Shown: positions 11,438 to 21,850 of the stretch, one piece after another | Position numbering within the stretch: position 1 is the first letter of the stretch | How the letters are laid out: every line of letters begins with the position of its first letter | NCBI GenBank assembly: GCA_934045075.1 | Contig: OW203731.1 | Coordinates: 11,261,198 to 11,325,197 of the forward strand | DNA length: 64,000 bases | Origin: Yponomeuta sedellus | Lineage: Eukaryota; Arthropoda; Insecta; Lepidoptera; Yponomeutidae | Direction: 5' to 3' | Made by a program: the position numbers and the translations under genes | Notes under the pieces: generated by a model | What the model was told of the DNA's origin: nothing | The model's input: the letters and a program-made list of their open reading frames with translations, nothing else | The model's database searches: none

Positions 11438-11935
11438 TGTCCGCAATTTTATTATCTTGCAAACCCTTATCAAAAGTTAACTTTTTCTAAAGTATACTAC
11501 CTACCATTTTTTTAGGGTTGCGTAGGTACCCCACAACGAAAAACGGTAAGTCAAGAGCGGAAAGTATCACGTAGGTACCTAGTTTTTAAACTGGGTAAGT
11601 GATAGGTACTTTCCGATCTTGACTTTAATTTTATCTTCTTAAGTACCGAGACGTTTTTATTTATTTATTTATTTAGATACACGGGCAGGGCTAAACAAAT
11701 AGAATACGAAATTAAAGTTTAGGATCTGCCATTAGTCAAATGACAAGTCTTTTAGTTTTATTTTATTTAGAGCACAGTAACATACAATATAACAGGCATT
11801 CATTACTTTAAACTACTTATTGTTAATTTCAAATACACCCATAATTTTATATGTAAACACCGAGGAAAATATTTGCCTTTGAAAATAAATAATTAACAGG
11901 ATGCAAATTAGTTAAACATTAGTTAAGATGCCACA

Positions 11936-12233
11936 GTATGTAGTTTCAAATGACGCTGTAGCGACAAATGTTGTGGCGAAAAACTTTCAGCGTGGTACGC
12001 GCCGGGGCGAAGAATGATTGACGCGAAATCCACAAGGTCGAATGACACAGGGGCGACAAACATTGTAGCAAAAAAAATTCATAGCATGGTACGACCGTAA
12101 TCCAAGAGATCGCATGATTAAATTGAAAGATGCCTCATTCGAAACTAGGTACTACCGGACACCATCCAAAGTAGCTAGGCATCCCAAAATAAAAGATTGT
12201 GGAAAAAATAAGTGATATCTTTTAGGTATAGTT
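11936..12233. mobile_element. Left half of a ~600-bp foldback TIR element
   Basis: GTATGTAGTTTCAAATGACG followed by GACAAATGTTGTGGCG matches, in inverted form, the right half ending at 29,480 (rc GTACGTAGTTTCGAATGACG). The two halves are separated only by Copia-A and its TAGTT duplication; together they make an element of about 598 bp. The interior carries repeated GACAAACATTGT-type motifs in both orientations. Confidence 0.7.
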
Positions 12234-12541
12234 TATTAGAGAGACTTTATTTTGTCTCATGTATGCGCATTTAATGCAATAATATAAACTTGATATGGCA
12301 ATCTTTTTTTGGTTTTTGGTAGCAACACTCTCTCTCTAAAATTTCTCCCCGGGCATGCATGGCTGTCCCTAGTTATTTTAAGTTAATTCATATTTGACGA
12401 TGTAATACGTCCATATATTCTGAGTAATATAGTGTGAAGTATCTACAGGATTCCCGTCTTTGTTTTATTGAAGAGCCAGCTCCCATCAACCAGATTTATA
12501 CCACTTCACGTCTACCAGGTTACCCCACCGCTGCGCTTACA
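12234..12541 (+). repeat. Copia-A 5' LTR
   Basis: It begins TATTAGAGAGAC and ends GCGCTTACA, 308 bp. The copy at 28,845-29,175 is 331 bp and has an extra stretch near its TTTGACGTTTCC segment. The primer-binding site GGTTATGTGTCCCAG follows directly and is a mutated version of the Copia-B site. Confidence 0.9.
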
Positions 12542-12629
12542 GGTTATGTGTCCCAGTAGAAAAGACGTGAAGAAAGGGCCATAACTGGATGATAAGAAGA
12601 CAAAGAATATAATACAAGGAGATTTGGCA

Positions 12630-13274
12630 ATGGCACTGGAAGGACAAGGTCAACGTGGCAACGTGTTACCCGTTCAACAAGTTCATCAAGATGGCCGTGG
12701 TGAGCAACCTACCCTCGCTACCGCGCCGGTGCCTGTTTTCAATACCATGGGAACTGCTTCACAAATTGAAAAACTAGAGGGCGTACAGAATTACAATATA
12801 TGGAAATTTGCCATGCGGATGATGCTAACACTGGAAGGTTTGTGGGACGTCGTGCTTGGAAACCGCGTGGACGCTGTGTGTGACCAACGAGCGTTGGCAC
12901 GCATTTGCTTGGCCGTAAAGCCTCAACTATATCAATATGTAAGGCTTGCAACCACCGCTAAGGAAGCTTGGGAAAAGTTAGCATGTATTTTCGAAGATAA
13001 AGGCTTGTATCGACGAGTTTTGCTGCTTCGTCAGTTGCACAGAGCAGACTACAGACAGCATGAGAACATGTCGGCCTATATTGAAAATATAATGACACTT
13101 GTGCAACAGCTTTCTGACATTGGTAAGGTGATTGAAGATGGTGAGGTCGCCGAGCTGCTGCTATCCGGTTTGCCAGCTGAATTTGATACACTAGTGTCTA
13201 GCCTAGAGACTGCCTGCTTAACTGGGTCGCTTTGTAGTGAGATGGTACGTGCGCGGCTTTTGCAGGAAGAGCAC
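12630..13274 (+). pseudogene. Copia-A gag, N-terminal part
   Basis: The first ATG is at 12,630, 88 bases after the 5' LTR. The frame gives about 215 residues of Copia gag: IEKLEGVQNYNIWKF, AKEAWEKLACIFEDKGLYRR and SGLPAEFDTLVSSLE match the capsid-like UBN2 region. The frame runs to the AGCAC at 13,270-13,274, where Gypsy-Mag interrupts it. It continues in the same frame after the Gypsy at 17,776, showing a clean interruption. It is clearly related to the Copia-B gag. Confidence 0.9.
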
Positions 13275-13416
13275 TATTAAATACTCACTATATTGTCTCA
13301 GTTTTGATGAGTAGCAGATGTCTTGGAACTTGACATCACCAGACTGCAGTTGCAACTACCCCCGGCTGTCACTCATATTTACTTATCACAAACTACCCCA
13401 AGTCCAATACACAACA
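13275..13416 (-). repeat. Gypsy-Mag 3' LTR
   Basis: 142 bp. In element orientation it starts TGTTGTGTATTGG and ends ATTTAATA. It is identical to the copy at 17,629-17,770 over its full length by eye. Confidence 0.9.
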
Positions 13417-13568
13417 TGCCTTTCCCTCGGGATAGTTCACACTATTGTTTGAGTCCACTTCACAGTTCACTTATACTATTCACTTGACTTCACTACTATG
13501 GATTACTTATATATTCATTCACTACTATGTCCTAATTTCCTAACCTAACATGCTTCCTAACAGTTTAA

Positions 13569-16500
13569 TCATGCCTCTTTCATTTCACTTTCTACGATCT
13601 CTTCAATCTCGCAATTATCATCTTGTACATATTTGCCCTGTCCACTCAAGGCTATTCTCTTGTTTTGTTGAGGCGGTGACGTCGGAGATGGGGATCGTTG
13701 TCTCTTATTTCGGATATCTAATGATTCCTCTTGAGAACTCTGATGAATTATCAAATCTTCAGGCCCTGACACTCCAATTATCTCTGCCCATTTATTTGGT
13801 GGTGGTATCATTATTCCATCGTCATCTTGCTCATCTCTCTTATTCTGAGATTTCGCTGGGATCTCTTCCTCCACCCCACTACTTTGCATCTGATTTATGT
13901 GTCTTGTTAGTAGTCTTCCGTTCCATCTAACTAAATATCTACTTATTCCAACTCTCTTTTCTACGAAACCTTTTAACCATCGGGGATTTCCACAATAGTT
14001 TCTCACATAGACTTTTTGCCCAATCTCAAATTCTCGCACACTTGTTTTCTCATTGCTTTCAATTGTCTCTACAGTTTCAGTCTCTTTGTGTGACAAGGGA
14101 TTTAGATGATCGAATTTAGTTCTAAATCGTCTATTGTTTAAAAGTTCTGCCGGAGTCGAACCTGTAACACTGCTAGGAGTCGTCCGCAAATTATACAGAA
14201 TCATTGGTAGTCTGATATGCCATGGCTCTGACGACAGTTTTTTCAACTTCTTTTTCACTGTCTGCACTGTGCGTTCGGCTTGTCCATTGGATGCTGGATG
14301 ATATGGTGGAACCAAGACATGCCTAATTCCATTCGCTGCCAAATATTGTTGAAATTCTTCCGAAATAAAGCTCCTTCCATTGTCACTAACGATTGTATCA
14401 GGCAATCCTTGTTCGGCAAAAACTTCTCTTAATGTTTTAATCAATAACTCACTACTCATGTTTGACATAATTTTAACTTCAGGCCATTTTGAATAAGAGT
14501 CTATTAATATGAGAAATACCTTGCCTTGAAAGGGTCCCGCGTAATCAATATGGAGTCTTGACCACGCTTTATCGGGTTTTATCCATTGGTGGGTTACTTT
14601 TGCCGGCATATTTTGATTTTCTGAGCAGACGTGGCATTTCTTAATCATTTCTTCGATTTGCCTATCAATTGCTGGCCACCAGAAGTAACTTCGAGCCAAG
14701 GCTTTAGTCACCACAATACCGTCATGGTTTCTATGTAATTCTTCTAAAACCGCGGGTATAATTTTCTGAGGTAACACAACTCTGCTTCCCCATAGAATGC
14801 AATCTTTGTATACTGATAACTCGTCTCGTTTTTGCCAAAACATTTTAAAATCTTCAGTCACTTTGACAGGCCAGCCATTGCGAATCCAATACATTACTTT
14901 ACTCAGTAAATTGTCTTTCTTCGTTAACACCGCAACTTCTTTAGCCGAGAAATCCAACTCTATTGGGGTTTCTTCAATCAGTAAAACTCCCATGTAGTCA
15001 TCATCTTGCGATTGTTCGGTTGATGGCCAACGGCTCAGCGCATCAGCGTTTCCTAACTTCTTGCCTTCTACATATTCTATTTGATAATCGTATGAACTCA
15101 GTAATAATGCCCATCTCAGCATTCTTGGTGATATTATATTTGGTATCGGCTTTTTCGGATCAAAAATGCCCAACAAGGGTTTATGGTCGGTTCTAATTGT
15201 CACTTTTCTTCCACTTATGAACTGGTGGAATTTCTTTAGCCCAAATATTATTGCCGCAGCTTCTTTGTCTATCTGTGCATAATTACGTTCATGCGAGTTC
15301 ATAGTTCGCGATGCAAACATAATTGGCCTGATGCTGCCATCATCCATGATATGCTCCAGCACTGCTCCCAGTCCGTACTGTGAAGCATCGCATGACAAAA
15401 TCAATTTACGTTGTACATCATAATGTACTAATGTGTCTTTGCTCGACAACATCTCTCTTAATTGTACGAATGCTTTTTGATGTGTATTGTTCCACTCCCA
15501 TCTTGCTCCTTTGTCTAATAACCGGTACAACGGTTCTGCCACTGTAGCTTTGTGCGGTATAAATCTGTCATAGAAGTTGAGTAGTCCCAAAAACGCTTGT
15601 AATTCTTTGATATTCCGCGGTGCTAGGGTTTTTTCAATCGAGTGAATTTTCTCTTCACAAGGATGAATACCAAATTCGTCGATGATAAATCCCAAAAATT
15701 CAACACTTTTCTGGGCAAATTTGCATTTGTCTTTATTGACTTTAAGTCCAGCGGAATGCAGCCTCTCTAACACATTGTTTAAACGATCATTGTGTTGTTC
15801 TTCATTCTTCCCGCTTACAACAATGTCGTCCAACAGGATCGCAACACCGGCAATACCCGCCATAAGCGAAGACATCAAACGCTGGAAAATGCCTGGGCAT
15901 GCTTTAACACCAAATGCTAAGCGTTTCATTTTATAAAGTCCTTTCGGAGTGTTGAGAGTTAATAATTCAGAAGTAGGTTCGTCGACGACCAATTGTGTAT
16001 ATGCCCTTTCTAAATCAATTTTGGTGAATAGTACACCTCCTTGTAGCTCGGCGAAAGCTTCGTTTAGCGTCGGTAGTGGGTATGTGTCAGTATCGGTAGC
16101 TGCATTCACCGTGGACCTATAGTCCCCACATATACGCACACCTCCATTTTCCTTTAATACAGGCACTATGGGTGTAGCCCAATTTGAATGACGTGTTGAT
16201 TCCAGTACACCATCGTTGACAAGCCTATCAAGCTCTTTATTCACTCGATCCTTTATAGCAAATGGGATGGGCCTGCTCTTCAAAAACTTAGGTGTCGCTC
16301 CTTCTCTGGGTACGATACTCACAACTGGTCCTGTATATTTGCCTAACCCTTCCTTAAACAAATCTTTATACTTCTGAAGTAATCTGGTTACTTGACTCAA
16401 GTCTAACCTCGTGCTGTAGACCCCTTGCAACTGGATATTTAATTCATTAAACCAATTGCGACCTACCAAACTTGGCCCACTTCCTTCAGCAATGAATACC

Positions 16501-17540
16501 ATCATTTTTTTATCTATATTCTTATACTGCACTTGGACCATAGCTTTACCTAGCAACTTCAGCTTATTGTCCGTCCATGTCGTCAGTGCTATCTCTACTG
16601 CATCGAGCTTTGGCAGTTCTGCGTTCCATATGAGTCTAGCTGTCCTTTCACTTATTAATGTATATGCACAACCCGAGTCTACCTCCATTTCCACTTGTTC
16701 CTTGTTCAGACGCACCTTAACTATAAAAGCTGGCACTCTTTCCTGTCTAATATTGTTACATTTCTCATACAAACCGTTACAATTGGAAATGTTTTTATTA
16801 CCTTGCTGGAAGTGCTGAGGCTTACTCATGCAGACTGCTTCTAAATGACCAATCTTGGCACAACCATTACACTTGCTCCACCGGAACCTACAATTGCCAC
16901 CATGTTTATTTCCACAGCGGAAACAACTACCTCTATCTGGTTGTTTAAAAGGTTTTTGTTTGTTACCAGAGATTTTGTTGACCTCCATCGGTTCTTCAAT
17001 GTCTCCGTTCGGTCTATTAGGGCAAATGGTTAAAATGCTAACATCAACATTAGCAGTTTCATGTGACACTGCTATTCCACAGGCTTGCTCGAATGTTAAT
17101 CTGCCCTGTTGAAGTAACTTTTTCTGTATTTCTTTATCTATAATACCACATACCAAGCGGTCTCGCAGTGTCCGATCTAAATCTGAGAAATTGCAAGTAA
17201 TGCTTAATTTCCGTAATTGTGCAATGTAATCCCTCATCATTTCCCCCTCTTCTTGATTCCTTGTATGAAATTTGTATGATTGTACAATTTCATTGGGTGT
17301 TGGGTTGAAATGTTTATCTAACTTTACTGTTATGAGAGAAAAACTAACCTCGCTAACCTCTAACGGGGCTACCAATGACACAATCAGATCATACAAGTCA
17401 GGGCCGCAAACAGCTAGTAAATTAGCTTTTTTTAATGTGTCCTCTACAATTCCATTAGCCACTAAGCCATAGGAAAACCTCTCTTTGTAGCTCTTCCAGC
17501 AACCATGTGCTATGTCAAACTCACCAAACTTTAAACTCAT
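13569..17540 (-). CDS. Gypsy-Mag gag-pol polyprotein, 1,323 aa
   Basis: The ATG at 17,540 opens one uninterrupted frame for the whole replication machinery. In order: a capsid-like region; two zinc knuckles at about residues 205-240 (CFRCGNKHGGNC and CNGCAKIGHLEAVC); an aspartic protease motif VDSGCAY near 285; reverse transcriptase with catalytic LLDD near 570 (Leu replaces the usual Tyr/Phe); RNase H with CDASQYG near 718; integrase with an HHCC finger and the D,D,E set (DYAG, SDNG, and E in NGQAERT) at about 960-1,090. The C-terminal tail is acidic. The length suits a complete Mag-type element with fused gag-pol. No lesion is visible, so it may be functional. The surrounding Copia-A gag frame reads through once this element and its duplication are removed. 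Confidence 0.95.
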   Translation of the reverse strand: MSLKFGEFDIAHGCWKSYKERFSYGLVANGIVEDTLKKANLLAVCGPDLYDLIVSLVAPLEVSEVSFSLITVKLDKHFNPTPNEIVQSYKFHTRNQEEGEMMRDYIAQLRKLSITCNFSDLDRTLRDRLVCGIIDKEIQKKLLQQGRLTFEQACGIAVSHETANVDVSILTICPNRPNGDIEEPMEVNKISGNKQKPFKQPDRGSCFRCGNKHGGNCRFRWSKCNGCAKIGHLEAVCMSKPQHFQQGNKNISNCNGLYEKCNNIRQERVPAFIVKVRLNKEQVEMEVDSGCAYTLISERTARLIWNAELPKLDAVEIALTTWTDNKLKLLGKAMVQVQYKNIDKKMMVFIAEGSGPSLVGRNWFNELNIQLQGVYSTRLDLSQVTRLLQKYKDLFKEGLGKYTGPVVSIVPREGATPKFLKSRPIPFAIKDRVNKELDRLVNDGVLESTRHSNWATPIVPVLKENGGVRICGDYRSTVNAATDTDTYPLPTLNEAFAELQGGVLFTKIDLERAYTQLVVDEPTSELLTLNTPKGLYKMKRLAFGVKACPGIFQRLMSSLMAGIAGVAILLDDIVVSGKNEEQHNDRLNNVLERLHSAGLKVNKDKCKFAQKSVEFLGFIIDEFGIHPCEEKIHSIEKTLAPRNIKELQAFLGLLNFYDRFIPHKATVAEPLYRLLDKGARWEWNNTHQKAFVQLREMLSSKDTLVHYDVQRKLILSCDASQYGLGAVLEHIMDDGSIRPIMFASRTMNSHERNYAQIDKEAAAIIFGLKKFHQFISGRKVTIRTDHKPLLGIFDPKKPIPNIISPRMLRWALLLSSYDYQIEYVEGKKLGNADALSRWPSTEQSQDDDYMGVLLIEETPIELDFSAKEVAVLTKKDNLLSKVMYWIRNGWPVKVTEDFKMFWQKRDELSVYKDCILWGSRVVLPQKIIPAVLEELHRNHDGIVVTKALARSYFWWPAIDRQIEEMIKKCHVCSENQNMPAKVTHQWIKPDKAWSRLHIDYAGPFQGKVFLILIDSYSKWPEVKIMSNMSSELLIKTLREVFAEQGLPDTIVSDNGRSFISEEFQQYLAANGIRHVLVPPYHPASNGQAERTVQTVKKKLKKLSSEPWHIRLPMILYNLRTTPSSVTGSTPAELLNNRRFRTKFDHLNPLSHKETETVETIESNEKTSVREFEIGQKVYVRNYCGNPRWLKGFVEKRVGISRYLVRWNGRLLTRHINQMQSSGVEEEIPAKSQNKRDEQDDDGIMIPPPNKWAEIIGVSGPEDLIIHQSSQEESLDIRNKRQRSPSPTSPPQQNKRIALSGQGKYVQDDNCEIEEIVESEMKEA

Positions 17541-17628
17541 TTTTACTTTTATTTAGTTGAAAATTTTGTTTTTACGCACTGCACTAACACTTCACTTACA
17601 CAATCCAAATGTTTTCTCTCGTCGCCAC

Positions 17629-17770
17629 TATTAAATACTCACTATATTGTCTCAGTTTTGATGAGTAGCAGATGTCTTGGAACTTGACATCACCAGACTG
17701 CAGTTGCAACTACCCCCGGCTGTCACTCATATTTACTTATCACAAACTACCCCAAGTCCAATACACAACA
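17629..17770 (-). repeat. Gypsy-Mag 5' LTR
   Basis: 142 bp, identical by eye to the 3' LTR. It is followed in element orientation by GTGGCGACGAGAG, the likely tRNA primer site, and then the leader to the ATG at 17,540. AGCAC at 17,771-17,775 is the target duplication. Confidence 0.9.
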
Positions 17771-18475
17771 AGCACAGAAAATTGGACACCAACGGGGGCA
17801 CTGCTTGTGCGTTTGTATCGAAGAAGAGAAAGACGATCACATGCCACTACTGCAAGCGTGTGGGCCACATGAAATCGAAATGCTTCAAATACAAACGGGA
17901 CAAACAAGTAAACAGCAGTGATCAGTCCAACATTGTGGCCGCGCTTCTCGTCCATCAACAAGCCGACTGGTATGTCGACTCAGGAGCTACATCACACATG
18001 TGCAACAAAAAGGAAGTGATGGCTAAGTTTAAAGACTATAAGAATAGCCAGTGTGATAGTAAGCAAAAGCAAGTTACTGTAGCTAATAATGATAAGTTAT
18101 TGGTAGTAGGCGAAGGAGAAGTACTTATGCTTCAAATTTGGAAGTGAGGTAAGAACTTTCTCTGATATTTTGTATGTCCCACAGCTGACCACAAATCTCA
18201 TATCTGTGAGTAAATTAGTAAATAGTGGTTTTAGTGTTAGATTTGACCGGGGAGGTTGTTTTATTATTGACAATTCCGGGAATTTAATGGCTTCTGCTCA
18301 GTTAGTAAATGGTATGTATAAATTGGAGGGTTTTGCAATGAAGTATGTGCACAATAAGGAGCATTCCATGCTCCTGCAGGATAGGCAGGAGACAGTGAGT
18401 GCCGCAGTTGCTAATCCATGTTTGCCAGTTGAACTATGGCATAAGCGTCTAGGCCACATGAATTATAGGAGTTAG
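17771..18475 (+). pseudogene. Copia-A gag knuckle, protease and integrase N-terminus (broken)
   Basis: This is the continuation of the Copia-A frame after Gypsy-Mag. It has a zinc knuckle CHYCKRVGHMKSKC, then the protease active site WYVDSGATSHMC. The frame stops at 18,145-18,147 and resumes in another frame with YVPQLTTNLISVSKL and the integrase-leading WHKRLGHMNYR, followed by a TAG at about 18,474. The coding sequence carries on to 18,529, where Copia-B is inserted. At least one frameshift and one stop make this part non-functional. Confidence 0.88.
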
Positions 18476-18529
18476 TGTTCTTTGAGGGCTAATGCTATTG
18501 GTGTAGTGTTTCAGAATCAACCTGAACCT

Positions 18530-18836
18530 TGATGAGCAGAGTGGGCCGGGTGGCAGTGGATTTGCGTCGGAAGATACAAATAAAACCACGGAGTGAAGGC
18601 AATGAGCAGCAATATAATGTTCACCATTAATGCTTACTATTGGATTTTACAATGGACAGATGCAATTAGATTTAATACAGTAATAACAAAATATAGCAAC
18701 CGCACTCGACGAGAGGGCACAGAGAAGAAGAAGTAAAAAAAAACAATTGACAGACCACAGAACCGATTGTTGTATGATCGTTCATAGAGTATGAGTACAT
18801 TTAAAGGATGCGTACACATAATGTTCATAATTAACA
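18530..18836 (-). repeat. Copia-B 3' LTR
   Basis: 307 bp, with TG...CA termini when read on the plus strand (TGATGAGCAG ... ATTAACA). Compared with 26,068-26,373 it differs at GTAATAACAAA versus GTATTAGCAAA and in the length and sequence of one A-run. Confidence 0.9.
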
Positions 18837-19000
18837 CTTCCCCTCATGCTTTACAATGTAGCAATACACAATACCAGTCTCAAGGGGTAGCAGTAACTTA
18901 GCAGAAACCTTTGACAGTAATGCTGTCCTGCTTTCGCTAACCAACCTTCCATAAGAAAAAAAGAGATGGCACTACGTTTGTCATTGCACCGATTTCAAGG

Positions 19001-21375
19001 TGCGTACATGCCCTACTGTCAAACGCTACCGACTAGGGATGGGCCTAACTCTCCATCGATGTCGATAAAAACGTTGAAAAATGAAGACTCTTGAATTAAT
19101 TGTAATGTATCTTTGTAATTATGTTTTGTTTGTTTTTTTCCTGGTGTACAATAAATAATGTTCTTATCTTAAGCAATGTAATAAATTAAAAAAAAAATGT
19201 ATTGTATACAAGTTTTCAATAATGTTTTATCAAAAAAAGTAACAATAATTTAAAAAGCGACACTTTTTCACACAAAATTGCTTATTTATAATTATATTCG
19301 TCAACTTCAACATAATACTCTGTCTCGAATTTCTTGCTGAAGGCCTATGCTTCAGAAAAAAATCCGTGACGACGTATTAGATTGACGTTACGTTTCTTCC
19401 TCACATTTAGTTAACATACAGATCGAGCTAGGACCTTGTATTATATATAAGTTAATTGAAAAAGTTATCAAAACTTAATACTCATGTTTATCTTGCAATA
19501 AAATTCGAAAAGGAAAATACTATTGCTAATATTGATTAGGTAAATCCATCTTCGGCCGCAATCTGTCGCTAAAAGTTGCCAGCAAACCTTATTTAATAAT
19601 CACAATATTATATTGCAAGTAATAATTCAGTAATTCGATGCACGCAGTAATTTAATGTGTCATGTGAGGAATGCTGATATTTAAATAAGTTTCGTTGACA
19701 GATTTTAGACAATAGATAGGGCTGGTCATCAACGAAGGAATTTTCGAACGGATGACTATACTACGTCAGTCTTCAGTAAATTTGATCAAGAAAGAAGAAT
19801 ATGACCGTGGCATTGGCAGATAACAGAAATTTTTGCTCAGTTTCCATGTTCAGTACTGACCTGAAAACAAAAAGAAACTTAATAAAGGCATACCTACAAA
19901 AGAGAGCTACTTAAATAATAAAATATTCCATTATTGACTGATCCTGATAAGTAATTACATACTTTGAAGTAAGGTACAATTTGCATCTATGTGTCAGATA
20001 TTTTTTTGCAATAAGGTGATCACCACACAATTTATTAATTGTGAAACTAACAGCTTTGATGTTCATTCATTTAACATTTTATTTTTACCTTTCAACCATT
20101 CTTAATCCATCTATCTATGATTTACACTGTTGGAGAGATGGTTTTTTTGTGGGAAAGTTTATGGTAGTTTGTATTATTGTTGGGTACGATTTAAATTCAG
20201 GACAAACATAAAACAGCTGATGGGGTTTAGAAAACCATTTTTTTTACTCGTAGAAGTCTTAATATAAGCAACATCGTGATGTGGGAATTTAGGGCCTGTT
20301 TTTTTATATTATCAATTCTCACATCACACTGTTTATTTAATATGATTTAGAAATACTGAAATAAAGATAAATTATTAAATGGATAAAGGCACCACTCGGA
20401 CGCTGTGGTGCCTGGTACACTGTCTGGATGTAGAAGACTACTAAGGAAGTATGGTGAAAAAAATATTTTGTAAACTTTCATAGTTATTCTCGTTATGCTT
20501 GAAATCAAAATAAACTCCTGGGAGCATCCTATTTTGTAAAAACATGTCATAAGTGTATATGAAAAGGTAGCGATAAATATTATGTAACAAATGTTTAACT
20601 TTCTTACCATTACTTCAATTTTTACTGGAGTAAGGTGGGCACCACAACTTCCTTCAGGCGTGTTCACAATAAGTTTCTTCGTTCAAATCACTCGGGTCTA
20701 AAGTGCCTTGTGCGCAGTCGTTTCTGTCCTGCTTTTTATTTCTGCGTTTTAGCATGCTATTGCGTCCATATATCAATTTGGGAAAACTTGAACAAGAATA
20801 AACAATGGATTAAGTACTAAGAAGGAGTAATGAACAAGTATCGACTATACTACTACTATGGCGAATTTTCATCGACCATGCTTTTGTCATCACTAGTACA
20901 ACCTACAAATGGATTGGTTTATTTTCCTAATTTTAGGGCGTAGAAGGGTTCTAGAAGCTACAATTACGGTAATTTTGGTTACCGAGTCGTTAGGAAGTTT
21001 ATTTTCAAAGTGATATTTCATTCCTCGGTCCTTTTACGCGAGAAAATATAGGTTTTAGGTACTCACCTTTGGAAGTTCATATTATAAACTGCGTTTTCTT
21101 TGTTTCTTATATGACCTGCCGCAACCACGCACTTTTCACCTCATTGTGCATTTATCGTACAATATCCCAGGGTAGTTTGTTTGCACCAAAATGTTTTAGT
21201 TATTTCAATTTTCTAAAAGAATCCGACGACGTCTTCACAGATTTTACACTTGCGATAACCCGACTAAATTTGAAAACATTCAGAGTGTTGCCACTATTGT
21301 AAGTTACAATACCATCTTAATTTGGACTCTTACTCAGGGCATCAAGGTATCGTTTTGACAATTAGGCATGTACGC
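19001..21375 (-). other. Inverted-repeat-bounded insert in Copia-B 3' region with exon-like sequence
   Basis: TGCGTACATGCCCTACTGTC at 19,001-19,020, extending to 19,030, is complementary with a few mismatches to 21,346-21,375 (GGTATCG...GCATGTACGC). On the minus strand inside, ATGAACTTCCAAAG (from 21,080) is followed by a strong donor GTGAGT at 21,066. An acceptor-like GCAATAG|C at 20,757/20,756 would continue in phase as MLKRRNKKQDRN..., and a later donor GTAAGA follows ...KIEVM near 20,607. The reading frame shifts before that donor. The gene is not recognised. This could be captured host sequence or a separate DNA element; the borders are approximate. Confidence 0.35.
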
Positions 21376-21850
21376 TGTCACGTGACCATCGTTTCTTCTA
21401 TTGATTTAATTGTTCTGTGACCAGTCTCTACACCCTAAGGAGACTCTACAATCAATTGTACGTATGTATATAAAGTACTCTACAATATACTCTACATGTC
21501 ATGTTCACTATACTCTACATGTAGATAGAATGTTACATGCCTATATACATAGAACTGATTAATCAAACAATCAATAATTTACTATGTATGCAACCAAAAA
21601 CCATAGTATTTCGATTCACACAAAAAGAAAATACAAATCTATGTACATGTACAAACAAACAATTATTATCAAACAAGTCTATCATTCTTTAAGACTATAT
21701 CACATGTACATTAGTAAATTATACGTGCATACAGGCTTTACAAAAATATGTAACTCTATCATTCCTTACAATAACATGACTCCATAACTAACATGGCATT
21801 AGGTTTAGTTGCATGCTCAAAAACATTTTCAAGAATAATAAAACATACAA

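Larger units (their letters stand above)
13275..17770 (-). mobile_element. Gypsy (Mag-type) LTR retrotransposon, apparently intact
   Basis: A 4,496-bp element has 142-bp LTRs at 13,275-13,416 and 17,629-17,770 that are identical by eye, a 5-bp duplication AGCAC on both sides, a primer-site-like TGGCGACGAGAG next to the 5' LTR, and a polypurine stretch GAGGGAAAGGCA before the 3' LTR. Very short LTRs, a single fused gag-pol frame and the gag zinc knuckles fit the Mag clade known from Bombyx. LTR identity and the open frame point to a very recent insertion into Copia-A. Confidence 0.93.

Noticed and set aside
17677..18147. 156-aa plus-strand ORF starting at 17,677
   Set aside because: The first 31 codons are Gypsy-Mag LTR sequence; only the part from 17,771 is real Copia-A gag/protease.
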